DNA of 64,000 bases from an uncultured Kiloniellaceae bacterium (lineage in GTDB: Bacteria; Pseudomonadota; Alphaproteobacteria; Kiloniellales; Kiloniellaceae). How positions within the stretch are numbered: the first letter of the stretch is position 1; every line of letters starts with the position of its first letter. The position numbers and the translations under genes are program-made. Below the pieces are notes generated by a model. The model did not search any database and was not told the origin of the DNA. It was given only the letters and a program-made list of their open reading frames with translations. The stretch lies in contig CANLSF010000003.1 in NCBI GenBank assembly GCA_947493695.1, forward strand, positions 124,001 through 188,000, read 5' to 3'. Shown piece by piece: positions 44,693 to 52,729 of the stretch.

Positions 44693-46207
44693 TCAGTTGG
44701 CAATCGCATTGGAGGCAAGGGAAATTCGAACCTCGGTGCCCTGCCCCAGCTCCGACTGCAGATCAAAACTGCCACCCAGAAGTTTCGTGAATTCGGCAAT
44801 CAACGGCAGGCCCAGGCCTGAGCCACGGTATTTCGAGGAGAGGCCGCTTCGGATTTGTCCGAATGGCTTCATAATCTTTTCCATATCTTCGCGGGCGATC
44901 CCGATACCGGTATCCTTGACTTCGATCACCAGCCGCTGTGAAGCGTCGCAGGAAATTCGCAACGTAACCAGCCCGTCTGCCGGTGTGAACTTCACGGCAT
45001 TGGAGAGCATGTTGAGTATGATCTGTTTGATCACGCGCGGATCGCTCTCAATCGGTGGAAGATTGGGATCAACTTCCCTTTTCAGCGCGACACCTGCCTT
45101 TTCCGCCTCGCCGCGTATCAGATCGCAGCATTCGACGGTCAACCTGTCGACATCGACTTCCTGCTTGTGCAGTTCGAACTTGCCTGCCTCAATTCGGTTC
45201 ATGTCGAGAAGGTCGTTGATCAGCGCCAGCAGATGCAGGCCGCTCTGGTGGATATCAGCCGCATATTCGACATAGCGTGGCTTGTCGATTTCCCCCAGCG
45301 CTTCTGTTTTGATCATCTCGGAAAAACCGATAATCGCGTTAAGCGGCGTCCGCAGCTCATGGCTGACGTTCGACAGGAAAACGGTTTTGGAGGCGTTGGC
45401 GTCTTCCGCAGCTTGTTTCTCCTTGGCCAGGATGTGCCGCTCGGCTTCCTGGCGATCCGCCATACGCTGTTCATCTCTTACGAAACGCTGCACTTTTATG
45501 TAGAGAAAGCCAAAGAGACTGAGAATGCCGCCCACCGAACCCAACAGCATCAGGTAGTACCCCGGATTCCCCACCGGATCCAATGGCGGCAGGAACAGCG
45601 CGACACTTTGCACCCCGCGAATATCACCGATCTGCCAATCGGTTTTTGTACTTTCCTCATGGCTGTTGTGACAGGCGACACAACTCTCTTTCATGTTAAC
45701 CGGAACCGCGTGTCGCAGCACATCCTTCCCGTCAATGCTGGTCAGCTGCGTATAGCTTTCCTGCTCACCATCTCTGAGAGCCTGGAGCGCCGCACGTTCG
45801 AAGTCATCTATCGGTCCACCGTCCGCCCGGTTCGTAAAAGGATAATCACTGTAAAACCGGAAGCCGGTTTCCAGCCTGCTCGACGAAAGTTCCTGTCCCA
45901 GCTCAATAGCCAGGGTGGCAGGAATGGGAATCGCGTTTTCTTCTTCCAGATAGCGATGCGACGCCGCCACGCCCATATCTGTCGCCCGACTGACAACAAC
46001 AGACGAGTAATACTCCCGAAAGGTCGTAATGGAATGCGCATAGGTCGAAGCCATCGCCACTGCGGCCTCTGCGCGGATGTGTCGGCCGCCTTGGATCAGA
46101 ATGAACGCAAGAACAGCACCGGCCAGCAGGATGTAGGCAAAGAGAATGCTTTTCGGGTAGCGGAGCAGATATAAAAAAATTCTATGCTGCTGAATCATAG
46201 CCACCAT
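44693..46207 (-). CDS. Membrane histidine kinase with periplasmic DUF3365 (CxxCH) sensor
   Basis: A two-component sensor of 504 residues. A first membrane helix (about 20-40) precedes a periplasmic domain of about 175 residues ending in CVACHNSH (Cys176-His180), a c-type haem attachment motif, and GDIRGVQSVALF, together typical of Tll0287-like/DUF3365 domains. A second helix is near 217-237, then a coiled coil, HisKA with His283 in SNVSHELRTPLNA, and a HATPase domain with N box NMLSNAVKF, G1 DTGIGI, F box PFGQI and G2 GSGLGLP. It is therefore a full kinase, likely sensing redox, NO, O2 or a small ligand. No response regulator gene is adjacent. Confidence 0.9.
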   Translation of the reverse strand: MVAMIQQHRIFLYLLRYPKSILFAYILLAGAVLAFILIQGGRHIRAEAAVAMASTYAHSITTFREYYSSVVVSRATDMGVAASHRYLEEENAIPIPATLAIELGQELSSSRLETGFRFYSDYPFTNRADGGPIDDFERAALQALRDGEQESYTQLTSIDGKDVLRHAVPVNMKESCVACHNSHEESTKTDWQIGDIRGVQSVALFLPPLDPVGNPGYYLMLLGSVGGILSLFGFLYIKVQRFVRDEQRMADRQEAERHILAKEKQAAEDANASKTVFLSNVSHELRTPLNAIIGFSEMIKTEALGEIDKPRYVEYAADIHQSGLHLLALINDLLDMNRIEAGKFELHKQEVDVDRLTVECCDLIRGEAEKAGVALKREVDPNLPPIESDPRVIKQIILNMLSNAVKFTPADGLVTLRISCDASQRLVIEVKDTGIGIAREDMEKIMKPFGQIRSGLSSKYRGSGLGLPLIAEFTKLLGGSFDLQSELGQGTEVRISLASNAIAN

Positions 46208-46226
46208 CAGTAGAATCGTTTCAGTA

Positions 46227-46244
46227 CGAACATTTCAGTGTTCG
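46227..46244. promoter_or_regulatory. Inverted repeat upstream of the histidine kinase
   Basis: CGAACA-TTTCAG-TGTTCG is a perfect 6-6-6 inverted repeat 20 bp before the kinase start, where an operator would sit. No family is assigned. Confidence 0.3.
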
Positions 46245-46329
46245 ACGTTACGGTATGGTTAAGAGGCCATTACCTATTACAGGCAGGATTTATAGGGTTC
46301 TATTCTAATTCAATTGGCCAAAAGAGCGT

Positions 46330-47319
46330 TTACTTGCTGCCTGATCGCTGAAATTTGCGCCACTTGGCAACGTTCCGATTATGCTCTTTTAGACTCTTCG
46401 CGAAGGCATGGCCACCCGTGCCATCGGCAACAAAGTACAAGTAACTGGTTGTTTCAGGGTTCAACACGGCCTCAAGCGCAGCGCGCCCGGCATTCGCAAT
46501 CGGCCCCGGAGGCAAACCTTTGATAACATATGTATTATAGGCAGACGGCTTCTTCAAATCCGAGCGTCTAAGCTCCCGCCCCAAAGGACCCGCGCCAAGC
46601 GTGATGCCGTAGCTGACCGTGGGATCGGATTGCAACCGCATCCCCTTTCTCAGGCGATTGACAAAAACGCCCGCCACCAGCCCGCGCTCATCGGCTATGC
46701 CGGTTTCTTTTTCCACAATGGATGCCAGAACGACGGCTTCTTCAGGCGTGTTGATCGGAAGACCCTCGGCCCGTGCCTCCCAGAGCTCCGACAGAACCTT
46801 GTCACGGGATGCCGTCATTCGGCTCAACAGAGCCTGACGGCTGTCACCACGGCGGTAATGATAGGTCTCGGGCAACAGAGCGCCTTCCGGCGGCAAATCC
46901 GTCAGAACGCCTTCGAGTCCGTCAGCCGCTTCAATAAGGCTGATGGCTTCTCGTGTGGTCACCCCTTCGACAATGGTCAGACGGCGCACAACGACGTTGC
47001 CACTTGCAAGAATTTCAAGGGCATCGCGCATGGAAACTTTCGCAGGGAAAGCGTACTCACCCGCCTTTAACGAGCGCGCCTGCCCGAGAACGCGCACACC
47101 GACGCGAAAAATGCGTTGATCTTCAATGACGTTCTGATCTTCAAGCAATTGAGCGATCCCGACGAGACCGCTGCCAGCTGGAATAAATACGACCGATTGC
47201 TCAGGCAAAGGGCCGGGCCGCTCAAAGCGATCCCGGCCCTCGATCCAGACAACACCAGCTGCTATCGCCAATACGGCGACGGTGGTCACGACAAGGCCGC
47301 AAACCCGTCTCCAGCTCAT
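46330..47319 (-). CDS. mltG: Endolytic murein transglycosylase MltG
   Basis: An inner-membrane anchored enzyme that cleaves nascent glycan strands and sets their length. The 329 residues have one N-terminal membrane helix (VCGLVVTTVAVLAIAAGVVWI), a LysM-like region, and the YceG domain with the catalytic Glu in LASIVEKETGIADERGLVAGVFVNRL-type sequence (ExxT context). It is 5 bp downstream of fabF and ends the fatty-acid cluster. Confidence 0.95.
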   Translation of the reverse strand: MSWRRVCGLVVTTVAVLAIAAGVVWIEGRDRFERPGPLPEQSVVFIPAGSGLVGIAQLLEDQNVIEDQRIFRVGVRVLGQARSLKAGEYAFPAKVSMRDALEILASGNVVVRRLTIVEGVTTREAISLIEAADGLEGVLTDLPPEGALLPETYHYRRGDSRQALLSRMTASRDKVLSELWEARAEGLPINTPEEAVVLASIVEKETGIADERGLVAGVFVNRLRKGMRLQSDPTVSYGITLGAGPLGRELRRSDLKKPSAYNTYVIKGLPPGPIANAGRAALEAVLNPETTSYLYFVADGTGGHAFAKSLKEHNRNVAKWRKFQRSGSK

Positions 47320-47324
47320 AGCAC

Positions 47325-48590
47325 CTAGTTATTTGCTGCGAGCACCAGGCTCGCGTTGGTGCCACCAAATCCGAAGGAATTGGAAAGTGCGTATTTCACA
47401 CTTCGTTTCTTGGCCTCATGGGGCACCAGATCAACGCCTTCACAGCCTTCGGAGGGCTTATCCAGGTTCAAAGTCGGTGGAACAACCTGATCCCGAAGCG
47501 CGAGGATGCAGAAAATCGATTCTACAGCTCCGGCAGCGCCCAGAAGATGGCCGATGGCCGATTTGGTCGACGACATGCTCACATCAGTGATATCGCTTCC
47601 GAACAGCCGTTTAACCGCCCCCAGTTCAATCTCGTCTCCAAGCGGAGTCGAGGTACCGTGCGCATTGATGTAATCAATATCGCCCGGGTTCAGGTTTGCA
47701 CGGGACAGGGCCGCGGACATCGCACGGAAGCCACCGTTTCCATCGGGCGGTGGCGCCGTAATGTGATGGGCGTCTCCCGAAAGTCCATACCCCACAACCT
47801 CGGCATAGATCTTCGCTCCACGCTTTTTTGCGTGCTCGTAGTCTTCCAGAACGACAACCCCGGAGCCTTCGCCGATGACGAAGCCATCCCGGTCAACGTC
47901 CCAGGGACGCGATGCCCGCTCAGGCGTATCGTTAAAGCCGGTGGAGAGTGCGCGAGAGGCGGCGAACCCGGCCATACCGAGGCGGCAGACAGCTGCTTCC
48001 GCTCCGCCTGCCACCATGACATCAGCATCACCGAGCATGATCAGGCGTGCCGCGTCACCGATCGCATGTGCGCCGGTAGAACAGGCCGTGACGGCAGAAT
48101 GATTAGGGCCGCGGAAGCCGTAGCGGATGGAAACCTGACCCGAGATCAGATTAATCAGTGCGGCTGGAATGAAGAAGGGAGACAGCCTTCTGGCGCCCCG
48201 CTCTTTAAGGGTCACGGCACCGTCGGCGATCGTCTGGAGACCGCCGATGCCCGATCCGATCATGACACCAGTACGCAGCAGGCCTTCTTCGTCTTCCGGC
48301 TTCCAGCCGGAGTCCTCAACCGCCTGCTGAGCGGCAGCCATACCGTAGACGATGAAACGGTCGACCTTACGCTGATCCTTCGGCGCCATGTAGTCGTCGG
48401 CGTTAAAGCGACCTTCGTTAGTCTCTCCGCCCCAAACCGCTCCTGCGACTCGCGACGGAATATCCGATACATCGAACTCTGTGACAGTCCGTATGCCTGA
48501 GTTACCGTTTAGCAGGCGATCCCAAACATACGAGACGCCTGCTCCCAGCGGAGTAACAAGTCCGAGACCTGTGACGACGACTCGTCTCAT
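47325..48590 (-). CDS. fabF: 3-oxoacyl-ACP synthase II
   Basis: A condensing enzyme of fatty acid elongation. The 421 residues carry the Cys-His-His triad: TACSTGAHAIGDA (nucleophile), NAHGTSTPLGD and GHLLGAAGAVE. The start MRRVVVTGLGLVTPLGAG is typical. It lies about 80 bp after acpP on the same strand. Confidence 0.97.
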   Translation of the reverse strand: MRRVVVTGLGLVTPLGAGVSYVWDRLLNGNSGIRTVTEFDVSDIPSRVAGAVWGGETNEGRFNADDYMAPKDQRKVDRFIVYGMAAAQQAVEDSGWKPEDEEGLLRTGVMIGSGIGGLQTIADGAVTLKERGARRLSPFFIPAALINLISGQVSIRYGFRGPNHSAVTACSTGAHAIGDAARLIMLGDADVMVAGGAEAAVCRLGMAGFAASRALSTGFNDTPERASRPWDVDRDGFVIGEGSGVVVLEDYEHAKKRGAKIYAEVVGYGLSGDAHHITAPPPDGNGGFRAMSAALSRANLNPGDIDYINAHGTSTPLGDEIELGAVKRLFGSDITDVSMSSTKSAIGHLLGAAGAVESIFCILALRDQVVPPTLNLDKPSEGCEGVDLVPHEAKKRSVKYALSNSFGFGGTNASLVLAANN

Positions 48591-48671
48591 AATTTACATT
48601 CAATAATTACAGGAAACTGCATTCTTCGGATGCGGTACCGGGAAAAGCCCGGCACCGTCAGTCCCGAATCT

Positions 48672-48908
48672 TCAGGCATTGTCCTGAATGAAGTCAATCG
48701 CGTCCTTGACGGTCACGATCTTCTCCGCAGCATCGTCAGGGATTTCACACCCGAACTCTTCCTCGAAAGCCATTACGAGTTCGACGGTATCGAGACTGTC
48801 AGCCCCAAGATCGTCAATAAAACTCGCGGTGTCGGAAACTTTTGCCTCATCAACACCCAGGTGTTCGACGACAATCTTTTTTACACGTTCTGCAGTATCG
48901 TTGCTCAT
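48672..48908 (-). CDS. acpP: Acyl carrier protein
   Basis: A 78-residue acidic four-helix protein with the phosphopantetheine attachment serine in [13 protein letters not shown]. It carries growing acyl chains for fabD, fabG and fabF in the same cluster. A 164-bp gap before it may hold its own promoter; this fits the usual need for high ACP levels. Confidence 0.97.
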   Translation of the reverse strand: MSNDTAERVKKIVVEHLGVDEAKVSDTASFIDDLGADSLDTVELVMAFEEEFGCEIPDDAAEKIVTVKDAIDFIQDNA

Positions 48909-49072
48909 AAACCTTAGCCCTCAGATTTCGCTAGCGCTTCGTGGCGGGAAGCGGGGACCGATTCCGGTCGTTTTGTCTCCTGCGGTGCAGCAGCGCGCCG
49001 CCTCATATCATAGTTTTTCCGGGTTTGCCAACGGTCACGGATAAGAATATCCGAAACGCCCCCAAAACTCGG

Positions 49073-49810
49073 TTATATCATGGCCATTCCGCCGTTTACA
49101 TGCAAGGTCTGGCCGGTCACGTAAGCCGCTTCGTCGCTGGAGAGGTAAACCACAGACGCTGCGATGTCCTCCGGCGAGCCCAGGCGGCCAGCTGGTATTC
49201 CGTTCAAAAGAAGTTCGTGTTGCTTTTCGTCCAGCGCGTCCGTCATCGGGGTTTTGATAAAGCCCGGCGCCACGCAATTGACCGTAATCCCGCGTGAGGC
49301 AATTTCCTGCGCGAGGGACTTCGACATGCCGATCATACCCGCCTTTGAAGCGGCATAGTTGGTCTGTCCCGGATTTCCCGTAACGCCCACGATTGAGGTG
49401 ATTCCAACGATGCGGCCCCAGCGGCGCTTCATCATCCCGCGCAGGCAGGCCTTGGCCAGACGGAAGCTGGAGGTCAGATTGACTTCGATGACCTGATCCC
49501 AATCGTCGTCCTTGAGGCGCATGGCCAGATTGTCCCGGGTCAGACCCGCATTGTTGATCAGGATGTCCAGGCTACCCAGCGCTGCTTCAGCTTGCCCGGG
49601 CAGAGCCGCAACGGCGTCCCGATCCGACAGATTACAGGGTAGAACCGCCGTACGGTCACCCAATTCAGCCGCAAGCGTTTCCAGCGCTTCGGCCCGGGTT
49701 CCGGTCAGGCCGACCGTCGCGCCGCGCGCATGCAGTGCTTTGGCAATGGCACCGCCGATGCCCCCCGAAGCACCGGTGACGAGTGCCGCTTTACCGGTTA
49801 AATCAAACAT
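49073..49810 (-). CDS. fabG: 3-oxoacyl-ACP reductase
   Basis: An NADPH-dependent SDR of 245 residues with TGASGGIGGAI, NNAGLTRD, the Ser in GITSIVG and catalytic YAASK, and the C-terminal VTGQTLHVNGGMAMI ending typical of FabG. ATG at 49810 gives MFDLTGKAALVTG. It reduces the beta-keto group in each elongation round. It is positioned between fabD and acpP. Confidence 0.96.
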   Translation of the reverse strand: MFDLTGKAALVTGASGGIGGAIAKALHARGATVGLTGTRAEALETLAAELGDRTAVLPCNLSDRDAVAALPGQAEAALGSLDILINNAGLTRDNLAMRLKDDDWDQVIEVNLTSSFRLAKACLRGMMKRRWGRIVGITSIVGVTGNPGQTNYAASKAGMIGMSKSLAQEIASRGITVNCVAPGFIKTPMTDALDEKQHELLLNGIPAGRLGSPEDIAASVVYLSSDEAAYVTGQTLHVNGGMAMI

Positions 49811-49917
49811 AGGTCTTACTCCGATTACTTTGCTTTTTAGGCCGCCCCTGCCGTGCGACTGCAATATCAGGGTGCGTGGTATCAGCTTGCAGATGCCAAA
49901 TCCACACTGCAGTTCGC

Positions 49918-50859
49918 TTAGAGTTCCTTGAGTGCCGTCTCGATATCGGCAGGTGTCCCGACAGCCTGGCCGGTCATTTCCCGGTCAATGCGGCGGGTCA
50001 GGCCTGCGAGAACCTTTCCGGCACCCAGTTCGAACAAGCCGGATACGCCCTGTCCTTTGAGATAAAGCACCGATTCGCGCCAACGCACCGCGCCGGTCAC
50101 CTGTTCGACCAGTAAACGGCGAATCGCCTCGGGATCGTTCACAGAGCCTGCAGTCACATTGGCGACCAGAGACATTTTCGGAGCCTGCATTGTGACATTG
50201 GCCAATGCCTCTTTCATCTCATCTGCCGCGGGAGCCATCAGGCTGCAATGGAACGGCGCGCTGACCGGCAGCAGCAAAGAGCGTTTGGCACCGCGCTCCT
50301 TGGCCAGTTCAATCGCCCGTTCGACGGCTGCAGTATTGCCGCTCACCACCACTTGGCCCGGCGCGTTATCGTTCGCAGGAGCACAGACCTCGCCCTGAGC
50401 GGCTTCTTCAGCGACTTCCCGGACGACTTCCAGGTCCAGCCCGAGAACCGCCGCCATAGCGCCCTCACCCACTGGAACCGCACGCTGCATGGCCTGGCCA
50501 CGCAGCTTAAGCAGACGGGCGGCGTCTGAAAGCGTAAAGGTGCCGGCAGCCGCGAGCGCCGAGTATTCCCCCAAAGAATGCCCGGCGACAAAGGCCGATT
50601 TATCAGCCAGGGCAATCCCGGCTTCAGCCTCGAGAACCCGCACAACGGCGAGGCTGACCGCCATCAGCGCCGGCTGGGCGTTCTCCGTCAGGGTCAGATC
50701 CTCGATCGGCCCTTCGAACATGAGCTTTGCCAGATGCTGCCCGAGCGCATCGTCGACTTCCTCGAAGACCTGCCTGGCAACCGGAAAGGCATCAGCCAGA
50801 TCCTTTCCCATTCCAACGGCCTGCGATCCCTGACCAGGAAAGACAAACGCCCGGCTCAT
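49918..50859 (-). CDS. fabD: Malonyl-CoA:ACP transacylase
   Basis: It loads malonyl groups on ACP. The 313 residues start with AFVFPGQGSQAVGMG and show the nucleophile in GHSLGEYSALAA and the active-site His in SAPFHCSLM. It is the first gene of the fabD-fabG-acpP-fabF-mltG set and is divergent from rpsF. Confidence 0.97.
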   Translation of the reverse strand: MSRAFVFPGQGSQAVGMGKDLADAFPVARQVFEEVDDALGQHLAKLMFEGPIEDLTLTENAQPALMAVSLAVVRVLEAEAGIALADKSAFVAGHSLGEYSALAAAGTFTLSDAARLLKLRGQAMQRAVPVGEGAMAAVLGLDLEVVREVAEEAAQGEVCAPANDNAPGQVVVSGNTAAVERAIELAKERGAKRSLLLPVSAPFHCSLMAPAADEMKEALANVTMQAPKMSLVANVTAGSVNDPEAIRRLLVEQVTGAVRWRESVLYLKGQGVSGLFELGAGKVLAGLTRRIDREMTGQAVGTPADIETALKEL

Positions 50860-50971
50860 ACATCATACTCCAGTTCGGTTTTTATGCTTAATATGGCGCT
50901 CAGACATACTCGCACCCGTCCCCCTGTCAAGCTTTCCCCCCCTCAGTCGCGATTTTCTCGCGCCCGGGGCC

Positions 50972-51000
50972 GAAAAAAGCCGAGATTTCCGGGCTTTTTC
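50972..51000. repeat. Hairpin in the fabD-rpsF intergenic region
   Basis: GAAAAAAGCC (50972-50981) and GGGCTTTTTC (50991-51000) pair almost fully. Lying 19 bp upstream of the predicted rpsF -35 box, it is probably a DNA element or a leader hairpin of the divergent fabD, not a terminator of a known gene. This 328-bp gap holds no protein gene that I can support. Confidence 0.35.
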
Positions 51001-51018
51001 GCAGGAGAGACTCGGTGC

Positions 51019-51046
51019 TTGCACCACTGGGCCATTTCTGTATATT
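51019..51046 (+). promoter_or_regulatory. Predicted sigma-70 promoter of the rpsF operon
   Basis: TTGCAC (51019-51024) and TATATT (51041-51046) separated by 16 bp, with transcription expected near 51053. That leaves a leader of about 135 nt before rpsF. Confidence 0.5.
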
Positions 51047-51085
51047 CCCGCTCTTCGAAGTATCCGCTAGTAAGACCTACTCCTT

Positions 51086-51180
51086 GCCGGCAAGCGTGCG
51101 CGGAACACGTCACTGCCGGCTAGGGCCGAACGGCTGAGTTTTAAGACGACCAGCTCCGGCCCGATAACAGCCGTGAGGAG
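51086..51180 (+). promoter_or_regulatory. Structured rpsF leader, possible S6:S18 autoregulatory element
   Basis: GCCGGCA (51086-51092) and TGCCGGC (51114-51120) form a 7-bp stem in the leader, followed by further GGCCG/CGGCC-type pairings up to the ribosome-binding GAGGAG. Many bacteria carry a leader bound by the bS6-bS18 complex in front of rpsF; identity with that motif is inferred from position and not proven. Confidence 0.35.
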
Positions 51181-51187
51181 TTCAAAC

Positions 51188-51655
51188 ATGGCATTATATG
51201 AGTGCGTGTTCATCGCGCGCCAAGACATTGCGTCGACCCAGGTTGAAGGCCTGGTCGAACAGTTCAGCACCATCCTTACCGATAATCAGGGTTCTGTGGC
51301 CAAACAGGAATACTGGGGCCTGCGTAACCTTGCTTACCGGATCAAAAAGAATCGCAAGGGACATTACGTCCTGCTCAACATCGATGCTCCTGCAGAGGCG
51401 GTCCATGAAATGGAACGCAACATGCGGCTGAACGACGATGTGCTGCGTTATCTCACAACACGGGTCGACGAGATTGAAGAAGGCCCCTCCATTGTGATGC
51501 AGAACCGCAACAGCCGTGACGATCGCGGTGGCCGCGGTGGCCGTGGTGGCCGTGACGATCGCGGAGGCCGTGACGGTGGCCGCGACAGCCGTCCGCCCCG
51601 TTCGCATGACTCGGCACCCAAGCCAGCCGCCAGCCCTGAAGGAGAAAGCGCATGA
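51188..51655 (+). CDS. rpsF: 30S ribosomal protein bS6 with RGG-rich tail
   Basis: A small-subunit protein that pairs with bS18. The first 100 residues are standard ([56 protein letters not shown]). The last 50 residues are a low-complexity extension of [15 protein letters not shown] repeats ending in [10 protein letters not shown], making 155 residues against about 135 in E. coli. GTGAGGAG lies before the ATG. It overlaps rpsR by 4 bp. Confidence 0.96.
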   Translation: MALYECVFIARQDIASTQVEGLVEQFSTILTDNQGSVAKQEYWGLRNLAYRIKKNRKGHYVLLNIDAPAEAVHEMERNMRLNDDVLRYLTTRVDEIEEGPSIVMQNRNSRDDRGGRGGRGGRDDRGGRDGGRDSRPPRSHDSAPKPAASPEGESA

Positions 51656-51909
51656 CCATTCGTGTTGTCAGCCAGGGTTCAGGTGGACGCCGTCCCTTCT
51701 TCCGCCGCCGCAAAAGCTGTCCTTTCTCGGGCCCCAATTCGCCCAAGATCGACCACAAGGACGTTCGGCTTCTGCAGCGTTTCGTTTCCGAGCGCGGCAA
51801 GATCGTGCCGAGCCGGATCACCGCGGTTTCGACGAAGAAGCAGCGCGAGCTCGCCAAGGCGATCAAGCGTGCCCGCTTCCTCGCGCTTCTGCCGTACGTT
51901 CTCAAGTAA
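51652..51909 (+). CDS. rpsR: 30S ribosomal protein bS18
   Basis: An 85-residue basic protein: [57 protein letters not shown] in normal family order. The ATG overlaps the rpsF stop (ATGA). It forms a heterodimer with bS6 on the platform of the 30S subunit. Confidence 0.97.
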   Translation: MTIRVVSQGSGGRRPFFRRRKSCPFSGPNSPKIDHKDVRLLQRFVSERGKIVPSRITAVSTKKQRELAKAIKRARFLALLPYVLK

Positions 51910-51927
51910 GACGCAAGGACGATTATA

Positions 51928-52551
51928 ATGGATATCATTCTACTCGAGCGCGTTGAGAAACTTGGTCAGATGGGTGAAGTCGTCAGCGTCAAGCCTGGCT
52001 TTGCGCGCAACTTCCTCCTGCCGCAGAAGAAAGCTCTTCGGGCGACCAAAGCCAATCTGGAGCAGTTTCAGAACCAGCGCGTACAGCTCGAAGCCGAAAA
52101 CCTCGAGCGTAAAAGCGAAGCCGAGAAGGTTGCCGAGACGATTGATGGCCTCAAAGTCATCATCATCCGTCAGGCAGGCGAATCGGGTCAGCTCTACGGA
52201 TCTGTCTCAAACCGGGACATCTCCGACGCTGTGGCTGAAGCAGGCTTCACGATTGACCGCAAGCAGGTCATTCTGAGCGCAGTGATCAAGACTCTGGGTA
52301 TGCACACCGTCAAAGTCGTGCTGCACCCGGAAGTTTCGGTCGAGGTTACCGCAAACGTTGCCCGCTCCACCGAAGAAGCCGAAACGCAGGCTGAAACCGG
52401 TTCGGCGTTCAATGCTGCAGAACTGCGTGACGCTGAAGATGCAGCCGTCGCTCAGGAAATCGCCGCAGAAGCAGCCCAGTCCCGTGCCGAGGCAGAAGCC
52501 GAAGCCGAGAGCCAGGCCCCTGCTTCCGATGAGGATGAGGCCAACGCCTGA
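51928..52551 (+). CDS. rplI: 50S ribosomal protein bL9 with acidic C-terminal extension
   Basis: A large-subunit protein with 207 residues, about 55 longer than the usual 150. The N domain ([36 protein letters not shown]) and C domain ([29 protein letters not shown]) are complete; the extension is rich in Glu, Ala and Gln ([11 protein letters not shown]...DEDEANA) and looks disordered. Acidic tails on bL9 are seen in other alphaproteobacteria. A terminator follows. Confidence 0.96.
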   Translation: MDIILLERVEKLGQMGEVVSVKPGFARNFLLPQKKALRATKANLEQFQNQRVQLEAENLERKSEAEKVAETIDGLKVIIIRQAGESGQLYGSVSNRDISDAVAEAGFTIDRKQVILSAVIKTLGMHTVKVVLHPEVSVEVTANVARSTEEAETQAETGSAFNAAELRDAEDAAVAQEIAAEAAQSRAEAEAEAESQAPASDEDEANA

Positions 52552-52573
52552 TCTTCCATCGTACTGATTAAAG

Positions 52574-52610
52574 AAACGGCGGTCCTTCATCGGGCCGCCG
52601 TTTCTCTTTC
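52574..52610 (+). terminator. Rho-independent terminator of the rpsF-rpsR-rplI operon
   Basis: AAACGGCGGTCC (52574-52585) pairs with GGGCCGCCGTTT (52592-52603), followed by CTCTTTCT. It lies 23 bp after the rplI stop. Confidence 0.85.
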
Positions 52611-52729
52611 TGCGGCATGAAATCGCCGCAATCCTCGTTCAAGTTATCCCCACTGTTTTAGGTTACCCACAGCAAGAATGGCATTTCGAATCGTGTGATT
52701 CGCTGCCTGATCTGTTAATTTCTGACGCT

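Noticed and set aside
51520-51600. Tandem DNA repeats or CRISPR-like array
   Set aside because: The GGCCGTGGTGGCC-type repetition simply encodes the RGG tail of bS6 and has no spacer structure.
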